Positions 34,518 through 43,328 of a stretch of DNA of 64,000 nt are shown piece after piece. The stretch covers positions 1 through 64,000 of the forward strand of contig CALKVA010000010.1 in the NCBI GenBank assembly GCA_937996625.1, read 5' to 3'. Made by a program: the position numbers and the translations under genes. The notes under the pieces are model-generated. The model was not told the DNA's origin. It did no database searches and was given only the letters and a program-made list of their open reading frames with translations. Source of the stretch: UBA5951 sp009936885. Lineage in GTDB: Bacteria > Pseudomonadota > Alphaproteobacteria > Puniceispirillales > Puniceispirillaceae. Positions within the stretch are counted from its first letter, which is position 1. Every line of letters begins with the position of its first letter.

Positions 34518-36971
34518 TTAAATTTCTTTTATCTCATTGATAAGGTCATATTCTAATTCTTCTAACATTGTCTCAACTGCAGATGACATAACTGATTCTC
34601 GTCCCACTTCAAGTAGCAGAGGGATAGCAAGAGCTGATATTCTAGGTAAATCAACATGCGTAATCTTATTCTCAAACCGAATTAAAAGGTCTGAGAGCCT
34701 GCGGATATCTGTCAAACCTCTGGCGGAATCCTGCCGCGTTGCTTCAAGTAAAATATGATCTGGCTGATATTTCCTTAAAACATCATAAATAAGGTCTGAA
34801 TCAATAGTTACTTGTTTTCCTGTTTTTTCTGTTCCGGGAATTTTTTTATCAATTAATCCTGAAATCGTGGCAACCTGTCTAAATGAACGTTTCAGCATGG
34901 TTGATTCAGCCATCCATTCCTCTAATTCATCTCCTAATATGTCAGGGTTAAATAATGGTGCAGGTTGATTTGCTTTTTCAAGAGACCAAATGGCAATCGC
35001 ATAATCTGTTGCAACAAAACCAAGTGGTTTGAGACTTGTCCTTTCCATGCGTCTAGTAAGAAGCATACCTAGCGTTTGATGCGCATTTCGACCTTCAAAT
35101 CCATAGGCGACAAGATAATGTTGCTCACCGCGTTGGAATGTTTCAACCAGCAAGCTATCGGTATCTGGTAGCTTTGAGTAAATTTGTTGAATTTCAAGCC
35201 ATTCTCGCACTGGTTCTGGAAGAGATGGATGAATGTCGGTTGATTGTAGAATATGTCTCACTGTTTCGGACATATCTGCTGTTAAGGGTAACCTGCCACC
35301 TGTATAGGCAGGCACTTTCGGCTCTTTTGCAATAGTAGGCTCAACAATGACCTGCATTTTTCTAATTTCTACAAAAGCCACTATTCGGCCTGCAAAAACA
35401 AAACTATCGCCTACCCGTAATGATTGGACAAAATACTCCTCTATTTCTCCTAAGGCTGGGCCGCGTGCAAATCTGATTTTTAATGTTGTCGTCTCTACAA
35501 TCGTGCCTATATTCATGCGCCATCTTGTAGCCACTCTTCGACTAGTTAGTCGGTATAATCCATCTATTCCTTTAACAATGCGGCGGAATTGCTCGTAATG
35601 CTCAAGCGCATAACCGCCTGTGCTCACAAACTCAAGAACTTGATTAAATATATCGCGTTCTAGAGAGCGGTAAGGCGGAGCTGTGCAAATTTGTTGATAA
35701 AGCGCATCAGCATTAAAAGGCCCTGCAACTGCCCGACCAACTATATATTGTGCCAATACATCCAGACTGCCAGAATATTCTTCAAGCCTGTCAAGCCTTC
35801 CTTGACTTACATTCAGGCGAGCCGCAAATGCTTCTATTACTTCGAATCTATTAGCAGGAACAATAATTGCTTTTGAGGGCACCCCAAGGCGGTGTCCTGA
35901 GCGTCCAATTCTTTGGATAAGGCGTGAGGCTCCTTTCGCAGCGCCTACCTGTATTACAAGGTCAATGTCAGCCCAATCGATACCTAAATCCAGTGAGGAG
36001 GTGGCCACAACAGCGTCTAAGACACCCTCCGCCATAGCCTTTTCTACGTTTCGGCGCTGACTGGCATCAAGAGAGCCATGATGCAATCCGATATGCAGAT
36101 TATCTTTATTTTCTCGCCATAATGACTGAAATAATAATTCCGCCTGCGCTCTGGTATTCACAAAAATGAGGCTCGTTTTATGAGCAGATATCATTTGATA
36201 AATATCGCCAACAGCATAGTTGGCAGAGTGTCCTGCAAACGGAATATCATTCTTATTTGGATGATAAATTTCGATATCAATTTTTTTATCTATTTTTGGG
36301 TTAATAATCGCTACTAAATCTGGGTTTGGTGATAGCCAGCACGCTAACTGGCTGGGATTGGCAACCGTAGCCGATAAGCCAACAAAGGCAGCATTGGGAG
36401 CGCAAACCCGAAGCGATGCGAGGGATAGCGACAAAAGGTCCCCGCGTTTATTGCCGATAACAGTGTGAATTTCATCAATAATAACAGCAGATAATTTAGA
36501 GAAATAAAATGCTGCTTCCGGCCAAGCTAGCATTAATTCAACTGATTCAGGAGTGGTAAGCAGTATATTTGGGGGTGCTGTTTTTTGCCTATTTCGCTTT
36601 GTCTGACCTGTATCGCCGGTTCTTGTCTCACAACTGATTTCAAGCCCCATTTCAGCAATCGGCGTTTGCAGGTTTCTGTGAACATCAACCGCGAGTGCTT
36701 TTAAAGGGGATATATAAAGTGTGTGTAAAAATGGCTCAGTTCGATTTTCCGAGGCCTGTTTGCTAAGTTCAATCAGACTTGGCAGGAACCCAGATAGTGT
36801 TTTTCCAGAACCGGTAGGGGCAATCAGTAAACAAGAATTACCCTCTTTTAGGTGCGAAATTAGTGACAGTTGATATGGGTAGACACCCCAACCTTTAGAT
36901 GAAAACCAATCTTGGAATTGCGTTGGTAAGTAAGAGCTATCAGGGCTGTTTTCAGATTCTGTTTTGCTCAT
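34518..36971 (-). CDS. Ligase-associated DEXH-box DNA helicase (Lhr-like)
   Basis: A superfamily 2 helicase of about 817 residues from ATG 36971; ATGs at 37004 or 37022 are alternatives and no ribosome binding site is decisive. Motif I is APTGSGKTLSGFLP (about 50-62), motif II is VIIDEIHTVIG, motif III is GLSATVA, motif IV/V includes VATSSLDLGIDWADID, and motif VI is QRIGRSGHR. The C-terminal half matches the Lhr winged-helix and DUF4145-like region. It is the helicase partner of pdeM and of the ligase/exonuclease pair encoded divergently about 800 bases away. A role in strand opening during break or crosslink repair is expected from the family. Confidence 0.9.
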   Translation of the reverse strand: MSKTESENSPDSSYLPTQFQDWFSSKGWGVYPYQLSLISHLKEGNSCLLIAPTGSGKTLSGFLPSLIELSKQASENRTEPFLHTLYISPLKALAVDVHRNLQTPIAEMGLEISCETRTGDTGQTKRNRQKTAPPNILLTTPESVELMLAWPEAAFYFSKLSAVIIDEIHTVIGNKRGDLLSLSLASLRVCAPNAAFVGLSATVANPSQLACWLSPNPDLVAIINPKIDKKIDIEIYHPNKNDIPFAGHSANYAVGDIYQMISAHKTSLIFVNTRAQAELLFQSLWRENKDNLHIGLHHGSLDASQRRNVEKAMAEGVLDAVVATSSLDLGIDWADIDLVIQVGAAKGASRLIQRIGRSGHRLGVPSKAIIVPANRFEVIEAFAARLNVSQGRLDRLEEYSGSLDVLAQYIVGRAVAGPFNADALYQQICTAPPYRSLERDIFNQVLEFVSTGGYALEHYEQFRRIVKGIDGLYRLTSRRVATRWRMNIGTIVETTTLKIRFARGPALGEIEEYFVQSLRVGDSFVFAGRIVAFVEIRKMQVIVEPTIAKEPKVPAYTGGRLPLTADMSETVRHILQSTDIHPSLPEPVREWLEIQQIYSKLPDTDSLLVETFQRGEQHYLVAYGFEGRNAHQTLGMLLTRRMERTSLKPLGFVATDYAIAIWSLEKANQPAPLFNPDILGDELEEWMAESTMLKRSFRQVATISGLIDKKIPGTEKTGKQVTIDSDLIYDVLRKYQPDHILLEATRQDSARGLTDIRRLSDLLIRFENKITHVDLPRISALAIPLLLEVGRESVMSSAVETMLEELEYDLINEIKEI

Positions 36972-37072
36972 TTTAGTTATCACACCTAGATTTTGGCTTT
37001 TCATGCGCCTATAATATATCAATACCCAGCTAGATAATCATATAGCAACCAATACCCAAAAAAGGATATCTC

Positions 37073-37765
37073 ATGATAGATTTATATTATTGGCCAACCC
37101 CAAATGGACACAAGATAACCATTGCTCTTGAAGAGATGGGATTGCCCTATACTATACATTATGTAGATATATCGAAAGGCGACCAATTCAAACCTGAATT
37201 TCTTCGCTTTTCGCCTAATAACAAAATGCCTGCTATTATCGAACATGATGGTATTGGCGGAATGCAAACCAGCATATTCGAATCAGGTGCTATTTTATTG
37301 TACCTATCTGGAAAAACAGGAAAATACATCCCATCTGATATGAAAAGTAAGGTTTTAGTTTGGGAATGGTTGATGTGGCAAATGGCAGGTTTTGGTCCAA
37401 TGCTTGGACAGGTGCATCACTTTAATCATTATGCGCCTGTAAAGATTGATTATGCGATAGAGCGTTACGTGAATGAGGCGAACCGGTTATATGGGGTGCT
37501 TGAAGCTCAATTATCAAAGGGGGATTATGTAACGGGCGATGACTATACCATTGCGGATATGGCCATTCTACCATGGACAAGAAGTTATGCACGCCAAGGC
37601 ATTGATTTAGCGCAATTTCCAAATATTGCACGCTGGCGAGAGACATTACATAATAGAAAAGCAGTTCAAAAAGCCTATGAAATTGGAGAGAAGAATAAAA
37701 CAGATCTTCGAGAATTAAGTGGTGAGGAATGGCAAAAATTATTTGGCACAACCAAGCCAAAATAA
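37073..37765 (+). CDS. Glutathione S-transferase family protein
   Basis: The 230-residue protein has a thioredoxin-like N-domain (LYYWPTPNGHKITIALEEMG, with Thr/Asn rather than Cys or Ser in the usual catalytic position), the cis-Pro NNKMPAI, and the glutathione-binding ESGAILLYLS. An all-helical C-domain has the N-capping box GDDYTIADMAILPW. It resembles nu-class (YghU/YfcG-type) enzymes, which have disulfide-bond reductase or peroxidase activity. The start is ATG 37073 with AGGA upstream. It sits between the divergent helicase and the exonuclease gene 40 bases on. Whether it belongs to the repair set or is a bystander is unknown. Confidence 0.9.
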   Translation: MIDLYYWPTPNGHKITIALEEMGLPYTIHYVDISKGDQFKPEFLRFSPNNKMPAIIEHDGIGGMQTSIFESGAILLYLSGKTGKYIPSDMKSKVLVWEWLMWQMAGFGPMLGQVHHFNHYAPVKIDYAIERYVNEANRLYGVLEAQLSKGDYVTGDDYTIADMAILPWTRSYARQGIDLAQFPNIARWRETLHNRKAVQKAYEIGEKNKTDLRELSGEEWQKLFGTTKPK

Positions 37766-37805
37766 TCCAATACTATAATTATCAAATGAGGTTGCACCAA
37801 GGCGG

Positions 37806-38822
37806 ATGATTGATACAAGCTGGCTAATAATCTCAAAACCTGGTTTATATGTTACACCCGCATACGCCCATATAGACCCTGTAAGGGCTGTTGATACTGC
37901 AATTATAACACATGGACATGCTGACCATGCCCGCGCTGGTCATGGTCATGTTATTGCAACACCAGAAACCCTTGCCATAATGTCTGCGCGATTTGGCGCT
38001 AACTTTGCAGGTCAGCAAACAGCGCTTCCCTATAATCAGCAATTGATGCTAGGGGATGTAAGCGTGAAATTAATTCCCGCTGGTCATGTGCTTGGCTCTG
38101 CTCAGATTGTGCTTGTATATGCCAATACAAAGATAATTGCAGCTGGAGACTATAAAAGACGTAGTGACCCCACTTGCCGTCCCTTTCAGGTCGAGCAATG
38201 TGATGTATTTATTACAGAAGCTACTTTTGGATTGCCTGTTTTTGCGCATCCAGAGCCAGAGACGCAAATTAAAAAATTACTGGAGGTGCAGCATTTGTTT
38301 CCCGAGCGCTCGATTATAATTGGGGCCTATTCTCTTGGGAAAGCACAGCGCTTAATCGCTTTATTGCGCGAGGCTGGGTACGATGAGACGATTTTCATTC
38401 ATGGCGCGATGAAAAAACTATGTGAGTTATATATATCATTTGGAATTGAGCTTGGAAGTTTGCAGACAACACCAATTGGCAAAATAGATAACCAACAAAT
38501 CTCACTTGCCAATAAGTTTATATTGGCACCACCCTCAGCAATGGGAACAAAATGGGCGCAGAGATTAAGCGACCCTCTTGTAGTTTATGCCTCAGGCTGG
38601 ATGCAGGTAAGACAACGTGCAAAACAAGGTGGTGTTGAGCTCCCTCTCGTGATATCTGATCATGCTGATTGGAATGATATATTACGCACCATAAAAGAGG
38701 TAAACGCATCTGAGATTTGGGTAACACATGGCAGAGAGGATGCCCTTATTCATGCCTGTTCTCAGATGGGTTTATCTGCCAAGGCGCTCTCCCTTATCGG
38801 ATATGAGGATGAGAGCGAATGA
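37806..38822 (+). CDS. Ligase-associated DNA repair exonuclease (MBL fold)
   Basis: This 338-residue metallo-beta-lactamase-fold nuclease (COG1236 type) has the HxHxDH zinc site in ITHGHADHARAG (about 35-44). A metal-ligand His is in IPAGHVLGSAQI and an Asp in AAGDYKRRSDPT, and the beta-CASP region has the downstream His in ISDHADWND and VTHGRED. The family is encoded with DNA ligase, Lhr-like helicase and PdeM and is expected to process DNA ends. Its stop overlaps the ligase start by four bases (ATGA), so the two are translationally coupled. The start is ATG 37806. Confidence 0.9.
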   Translation: MIDTSWLIISKPGLYVTPAYAHIDPVRAVDTAIITHGHADHARAGHGHVIATPETLAIMSARFGANFAGQQTALPYNQQLMLGDVSVKLIPAGHVLGSAQIVLVYANTKIIAAGDYKRRSDPTCRPFQVEQCDVFITEATFGLPVFAHPEPETQIKKLLEVQHLFPERSIIIGAYSLGKAQRLIALLREAGYDETIFIHGAMKKLCELYISFGIELGSLQTTPIGKIDNQQISLANKFILAPPSAMGTKWAQRLSDPLVVYASGWMQVRQRAKQGGVELPLVISDHADWNDILRTIKEVNASEIWVTHGREDALIHACSQMGLSAKALSLIGYEDESE

Positions 38823-40423
38823 GGGTTTTTGCCAATTTACTTCAGTCATTGCTATATGCCCCTCAACGTTTGGTAAAACAGGCCTATCTAGTCGATTTTA
38901 TAAGAAATACGCCTGACCATGATAGAGGATATGCACTATCTGCCCTCACCGGGGAGTTATCTATTCAAGGCGTGAAAGCAGGTCTTATTCGCCAGATTGC
39001 CTATGAGAGATGCGATAGCGTTTTATTTGATTTATCCTATGATTTTGTGGGTGATTTGGCAGAAACTGTTGCACTTATCTGGCCGCAGAATGAAGAAGTT
39101 AACGCAGAAATAAGCGTAAGTGAAATCATCACCAAACTTAAGACGGTATCGAGACTAGATGCTAATATATTATTAAAAAAATGGCTTGATCAAATGCCTG
39201 AAGCCCAAAGATGGGCCTTATTAAAGTTACTGACAGGCGGGTTAAGGGTTGGGGTTTCAGCTCGTATGGTTCGGCTTGCATTAGCACAAGCCTATCAAAC
39301 TGATGTCAATGATATAGAGCAGATTTGGCCCTTGATTGAGCCTCCTTACATAGAACTTTTTAACTGGTTAGAAGGAAGTGCAGACAAGCCAGATGCAGCA
39401 GGACGAGCGGTGTTCCGTCCAATGATGCTTGCGCACCCGCTTTTGGAGCCTGAAATAGAGCGATTGGATTTTACCTCATTTCAGGCAGAGTGGAAGTGGG
39501 ATGGTGCTCGAATTCAATTGGTATCTGGAACCGACGGGGTGCGCCTGTTTTCAAGGTCAGGAGATGATATATCAAGCACCTTTCCTGAAATCGCAAAACC
39601 TCTTTCATGGAAGGGGGTGATTGATGGCGAATTGCTAGCAGGCACCCCAGAACAGCTCGGAAGTTTCCAGCAATTACAGCTAAGACTTAACCGCAAAAAA
39701 CCATCCTATAAATTAATGTCAGACAACCCCGTTTTTGTGAGAGTTTATGATATCCTTATCGACGGGGATAGCGATCTGCGAGAAAATAGCCTAGAGCACC
39801 GAAGGGCGCTTCTAGAAGCTCAGATGAAATCTGGACTTAATGTAGCGTATCTTGATTTGTCTGAGATATTAGCAGAAGCCAGCTTTGCTAATTTACAGAT
39901 TTGGCGCGAGCAATGCAGGGCTGGCGGGCTGATTGAAGGGGTGATGCTAAAAAATAAAACAAGTAGCTATCAGGCAGGGCGCATAAAAGGGAGTTGGTAT
40001 AAATGGAAGCGGGATCCGCTAACAGCTGATTTGGTGATTTTATATGCTCAGAGAGGACATGGCAGGCGGTCCTCATTTTTTTCTGATTTCACTCTTGGTG
40101 CTTGGGCCGAAGACAGCAAGAGTAGAACCAATACTGGCACAGCTATTCTGCTGCCCGTTGCAAAAGCTTATTCTGGATTTAGTGACGATGAGCTTAAAAT
40201 GCTAGATAAATTTGTAAGAGAACATATCGTCCAAAAATTTGGTCCAGTACGGGAAGTTGAAAAAACATTAGTGGTAGAAATAGCGTTTGATTCTGTCCAG
40301 CGTTCTAAACGTCATAAATCTGGCATTGCAACCAGATTTCCAAGATTTAAAGCAATTCGTTGGGACAAGCCTGCTAATGAAGCAAATTCAGTCTCTGACC
40401 TTATCGCAATGATAGATATCTAA
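38819..40423 (+). CDS. lig: ATP-dependent DNA ligase (repair type)
   Basis: This is a 534-residue ATP-dependent ligase of the kind found in addition to the NAD-dependent replicative LigA. The adenylated lysine is in AEWKWDGARIQL (Lys about 226), with downstream nucleotidyltransferase motifs RLFSRSGDDIS (Arg), VIDGELLAG (Glu), VRVYDILIDG, GVMLKNKTSSYQAGR and WYKWKRD. The N-terminal domain (about 1-200) is the DNA-binding DBD, and the C-terminal OB domain includes RRSSFFSDFTLGAW. ATG 38819 overlaps the exonuclease stop. With the helicase and PdeM it forms a conserved repair set, here arranged divergently. Confidence 0.93.
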   Translation: MRVFANLLQSLLYAPQRLVKQAYLVDFIRNTPDHDRGYALSALTGELSIQGVKAGLIRQIAYERCDSVLFDLSYDFVGDLAETVALIWPQNEEVNAEISVSEIITKLKTVSRLDANILLKKWLDQMPEAQRWALLKLLTGGLRVGVSARMVRLALAQAYQTDVNDIEQIWPLIEPPYIELFNWLEGSADKPDAAGRAVFRPMMLAHPLLEPEIERLDFTSFQAEWKWDGARIQLVSGTDGVRLFSRSGDDISSTFPEIAKPLSWKGVIDGELLAGTPEQLGSFQQLQLRLNRKKPSYKLMSDNPVFVRVYDILIDGDSDLRENSLEHRRALLEAQMKSGLNVAYLDLSEILAEASFANLQIWREQCRAGGLIEGVMLKNKTSSYQAGRIKGSWYKWKRDPLTADLVILYAQRGHGRRSSFFSDFTLGAWAEDSKSRTNTGTAILLPVAKAYSGFSDDELKMLDKFVREHIVQKFGPVREVEKTLVVEIAFDSVQRSKRHKSGIATRFPRFKAIRWDKPANEANSVSDLIAMIDI

Positions 40424-40431
40424 ACATAAAG

Positions 40432-40593
40432 CTAGGAGCGTGTTTGAGATTCCTTTTTATGACGCTTGCACCTCTCTGAGCAGTAAATCACATTCTCCCA
40501 GTCTTTTGACCATTTTTTGCGCCATATAAAGGGTTTCTCGCATATAGGACATTGCTTTTGAGGAAGCTCGGATTTCTTTCTCATTTTAGCCAT
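40432..40593 (-). CDS. DUF2256 zinc-binding small protein
   Basis: From ATG 40593 this is a 53-residue, very basic protein. The sequence MAKMRKKSELPQKQCPICEK then a Trp-Arg-Lys-Lys-Trp segment and CSERCKR is the DUF2256 pattern. Four cysteines (CPIC and CSERC) form a zinc knuckle. The family is often found near photolyase/cryptochrome genes, and none is in this window. Longer readings from 40668 would overlap the 58-residue gene upstream and are not needed. It is convergent with the DNA ligase. Function is unknown; nucleic-acid binding is a guess from charge and zinc site. Confidence 0.8.
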   Translation of the reverse strand: MAKMRKKSELPQKQCPICEKPFIWRKKWSKDWENVIYCSERCKRHKKESQTRS

Positions 40594-40648
40594 TACACCC
40601 ACACCTATATAAGCTACATAATGCTTTAAAGATTTTGATAGCGCTTCA

Positions 40649-40825
40649 TTAAGATGGAATAGAATCACCTTGATAGCGCAATGTGCATTCGCCTGTAATT
40701 ACTTGTGTAAACAAAGACTCTTTGCATTTAGTCCATGACATATCAGCCATTCCGCTCATATCTCGCCATATAAAGGCTAGTACAAACAAGCTCATTAATA
40801 GCACCAACAGCCATCTTAAATCCAT
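40649..40825 (-). CDS. Small single-pass membrane or secreted protein, 58 residues
   Basis: A short frame starts at ATG 40825 with a strong AGGAG five bases upstream and ends at TAA 40649-40651. It has an N-terminal hydrophobic segment (LRWLLVLLMSLFVLAFIW, about 3-20), then a short polar domain with two cysteines (about 34 and 47) in WTKCKESLFTQVITGECTLRY. The Cys pair could form a disulfide if the tail is periplasmic. The segment could be a signal anchor or signal peptide. It lies just upstream of the DUF2256 gene on the same strand and 59 bases downstream of the YcgN-like gene, so the three may be cotranscribed. No family is recognised. Confidence 0.6.
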   Translation of the reverse strand: MDLRWLLVLLMSLFVLAFIWRDMSGMADMSWTKCKESLFTQVITGECTLRYQGDSIPS

Positions 40826-40884
40826 TTTATCTCCTGTTTCTAAATAAGGTTCGTTTTCAAGAGTGGTTCTGCTTAGATATATTT

Positions 40885-41343
40885 TTAATCTATCAATGCT
40901 TCATCCCAGTCTGTAATATGATCCAACAGGTCATCTTCATTTTCAAGATCTGTTTCAGGAATTACGCGTCCTGCAACTGAATTTCCAGTCTCATGGGTGC
41001 TGGTTTTGAGGCCTGTAATTAATGGATGCCAGTCTGGCAGGTCTAATCCATTATGAATAAGTTTATAAGAGCAACTATCTGGCATCCAGCTTAGCGGCGC
41101 CAAGTTTGATGGCGATAATATAATGCAATCAGGCACAATCGACTTGCGGTTTTCGTACTGGCTACATTGTGCTGTCGCGCAATCAAGTAATTTACAACTC
41201 ACATCTGTATAAAATGTGTGTTCGGTATCTACATCCTGAAGTTTTAAAACACAGCATTTACCACACCCATCACATAATGATTCCCATTCTAGGTGGCTCA
41301 TTTCCGATAGCGACTTTTCTCTCCAGAAAACAGACTTATCCAT
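40885..41343 (-). CDS. YcgN/UPF0260-family cysteine cluster protein
   Basis: From ATG 41343 (AAGGA about ten bases upstream; an in-frame ATG at 41361 is possible) the protein has 152 residues. The start MDKSVFWREKSLSEMSHLEWESL and CDGCGKCCVLKLQD match UPF0260/YcgN. Conserved cysteines in CDGCGKCC, VSCKLLDCATAQCSQY and VPDCIILSP probably bind metal. LSWMPDSCSYKLIHNG and LPDWHPLITG are typical end blocks. The biochemical role is not established. It is divergent from mnmC with about 110 bases between. Confidence 0.88.
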   Translation of the reverse strand: MDKSVFWREKSLSEMSHLEWESLCDGCGKCCVLKLQDVDTEHTFYTDVSCKLLDCATAQCSQYENRKSIVPDCIILSPSNLAPLSWMPDSCSYKLIHNGLDLPDWHPLITGLKTSTHETGNSVAGRVIPETDLENEDDLLDHITDWDEALID

Positions 41344-41454
41344 AATGTGAGTATCCTTCATTTTATGCAAAAATATATCCTGCCTAGATAATTTCTTTTG
41401 GTGTTGTGGCCGTTGTCCGTTTACGTGTCAGACCTATCACTATAAAATGTTTAC

Positions 41455-43311
41455 ATGACAAAACAACTCAAACAACCAGACTCATTGCCAGTTTACAGAA
41501 TGCCAGAACCAGATGCAAAGATTACTGATGGTGTGCTTCGCTCTGGTACATTTGGAGATATTTATTTTTCCTCAGAAAATGGCCTTGCCGAGACACGACA
41601 CGTATTTATTGATGGCACGAATTTAGAAAACCGAATTAAATCACACGCTCATCTGGTGATTGCAGAGACAGGTTTTGGTACCGGTTTAAATTTCCTTGCT
41701 GTATTAGATTTATTGGAAAAATCAGGTTCAGATTGCAGGATAGATTATATTAGTTTTGAAGCATATCCGTTAGATACAACTATCGCATTTGAGGCCAGAA
41801 AACCATTTGCAGAGTTACACAATAATAGCGCCAAATTAAAAAAAGTTTGGCCCGAGCGCTGGGCATGTGCGCATCATCGATTATTTCTTCAGGATAGAGT
41901 TCATTTGCACGTGCATTTTTCGGATGCGATTACGGCGATGAAGCAGCTTGATTTCCAGGCTGATGTCTGGTTTTTAGACGGGTTTTCACCTTCAAAAAAT
42001 ACAGAATTATGGTCTGAGGAACTCTTTTTGCAAATAGCACGATTATCTGCGCAAAACGCAATTATTTCAAGTTTTTCAGTTGCTGCATTGGTAAAAGAAG
42101 GACTAACAAAAGCAGGATTTAAGATTGAAAAGAAAAAGGGTTTTGGCAAGAAAAGAGAAATGCTGACAGGTCGGTATAACACTATTTCGGCAGCACCAAG
42201 AAATCTGAGTTCAGAAAAAAACGTTATTATTATCGGGGCAGGTATAGCAGGGGCTAGCATCGCACATGGCCTGCGCGCAACCAATATCCCGCATATTATT
42301 TTAGAAGCAGCAGATACTATTGCAAGCGGCTCATCAGGCAATCCAGTCGGGCTACAAACGCCTCAGCTAATGGCAGCACCGCATCCCTCCATGCAGATGT
42401 CACTTGCTTGTTTTTCCTATGCAAGGCAACTTGCTCTTACACAAGATGTTGTTTTAGATAAGGGGATTATCAGCCTGCATCATCCAGAGAAGCAAGGTAT
42501 GCGGCAGAAAAAAATGGCGGATCAGGAATGGCCTGAAGATCTTGTAAAGGCGGCAAGTGCCCATCAGTTAACACAAAATACCAATCTTGAAATTCAAACA
42601 GAGGGCTTTATTCAGTCGGCAGGACAGCTAATAGACCCATCAAAGCTAACCTACCAGTTGCTTAATAAAAGTGAGGTTAAAACTGGTATAACCATAACAG
42701 CCCTGTCCAAAAAACAAGGCATTTGGAAGCTTAGAACGTCAAATGGAAGCATCCATAAGGCAACTGATATTGTTTTGGCTATGGGCTCAGGTCTGCCTCA
42801 ATTTTTAGAGCAATTCAGCCTTCCCTCGCTGAAATTGCAAGTCACTTCCGGTCAGTTAAGCTTTCTTCCCAGCAATACAAAGCTAAGCACGCTTGAATGT
42901 AGTCTGCAGTATGGCGGCTACTTAACACCGATGATAGATGGCATACAGGCTTTAGGCGCAAGCTTTGATTTATCAGGCACAATGCAGCTCACGAAAAAAG
43001 CGCATCTACATAATGTAAGCCTACTGCCAACAGAATTACAAAAGCTTATGCCAGATAGCCTTGAATTAAAAGGTAGGGTCTCACGGCGTCTTGCAAGTCA
43101 GGATAGAGGGCCATTAATAGGCGACTGGCATGATACTATCCATCTGTTTAGTGCGCTTGGCTCGCGTGGGCTTACCAATGCCCCCTTATTAGGTTTGGTT
43201 CTAGCAAGAAAAATTGCAAATAGACCATCTGGATTAGATAGAGATATAATGCGCATTATCGATCCGCATCGGTTTTCAATAAGAGCTACAAGAACTAAAA
43301 ATAGACGTTAA
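41455..43311 (+). CDS. mnmC: Bifunctional tRNA mnm5s2U biosynthesis protein MnmC
   Basis: MnmC finishes the wobble-uridine modification mnm5(s2)U in tRNAs. Its C-terminal FAD domain removes the carboxymethyl group and the N-terminal domain methylates with SAM. The 618-residue protein has both: the methyltransferase loop AETGFGTGLNFLAV (about 65-78) and WFLDGFSPSKNTELW, then the FAD motif IIIGAGIAGASIAHGL (about 258-273). A GSSGNPVGLQTPQL block and the C-terminal GSRGLTNAPLLG follow. A fused, full-length MnmC is less common in alphaproteobacteria than in gammaproteobacteria. The start is ATG 41455. No partner mnmE/mnmG is in the window. Confidence 0.92.
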   Translation: MTKQLKQPDSLPVYRMPEPDAKITDGVLRSGTFGDIYFSSENGLAETRHVFIDGTNLENRIKSHAHLVIAETGFGTGLNFLAVLDLLEKSGSDCRIDYISFEAYPLDTTIAFEARKPFAELHNNSAKLKKVWPERWACAHHRLFLQDRVHLHVHFSDAITAMKQLDFQADVWFLDGFSPSKNTELWSEELFLQIARLSAQNAIISSFSVAALVKEGLTKAGFKIEKKKGFGKKREMLTGRYNTISAAPRNLSSEKNVIIIGAGIAGASIAHGLRATNIPHIILEAADTIASGSSGNPVGLQTPQLMAAPHPSMQMSLACFSYARQLALTQDVVLDKGIISLHHPEKQGMRQKKMADQEWPEDLVKAASAHQLTQNTNLEIQTEGFIQSAGQLIDPSKLTYQLLNKSEVKTGITITALSKKQGIWKLRTSNGSIHKATDIVLAMGSGLPQFLEQFSLPSLKLQVTSGQLSFLPSNTKLSTLECSLQYGGYLTPMIDGIQALGASFDLSGTMQLTKKAHLHNVSLLPTELQKLMPDSLELKGRVSRRLASQDRGPLIGDWHDTIHLFSALGSRGLTNAPLLGLVLARKIANRPSGLDRDIMRIIDPHRFSIRATRTKNRR

Positions 43312-43328
43312 TGTGACGCCGATTTTCT

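Noticed and set aside
41901..42341. 146-codon open frame on the - strand
   Set aside because: Antisense to mnmC across its linker and FAD motif; composition follows from the opposite strand.
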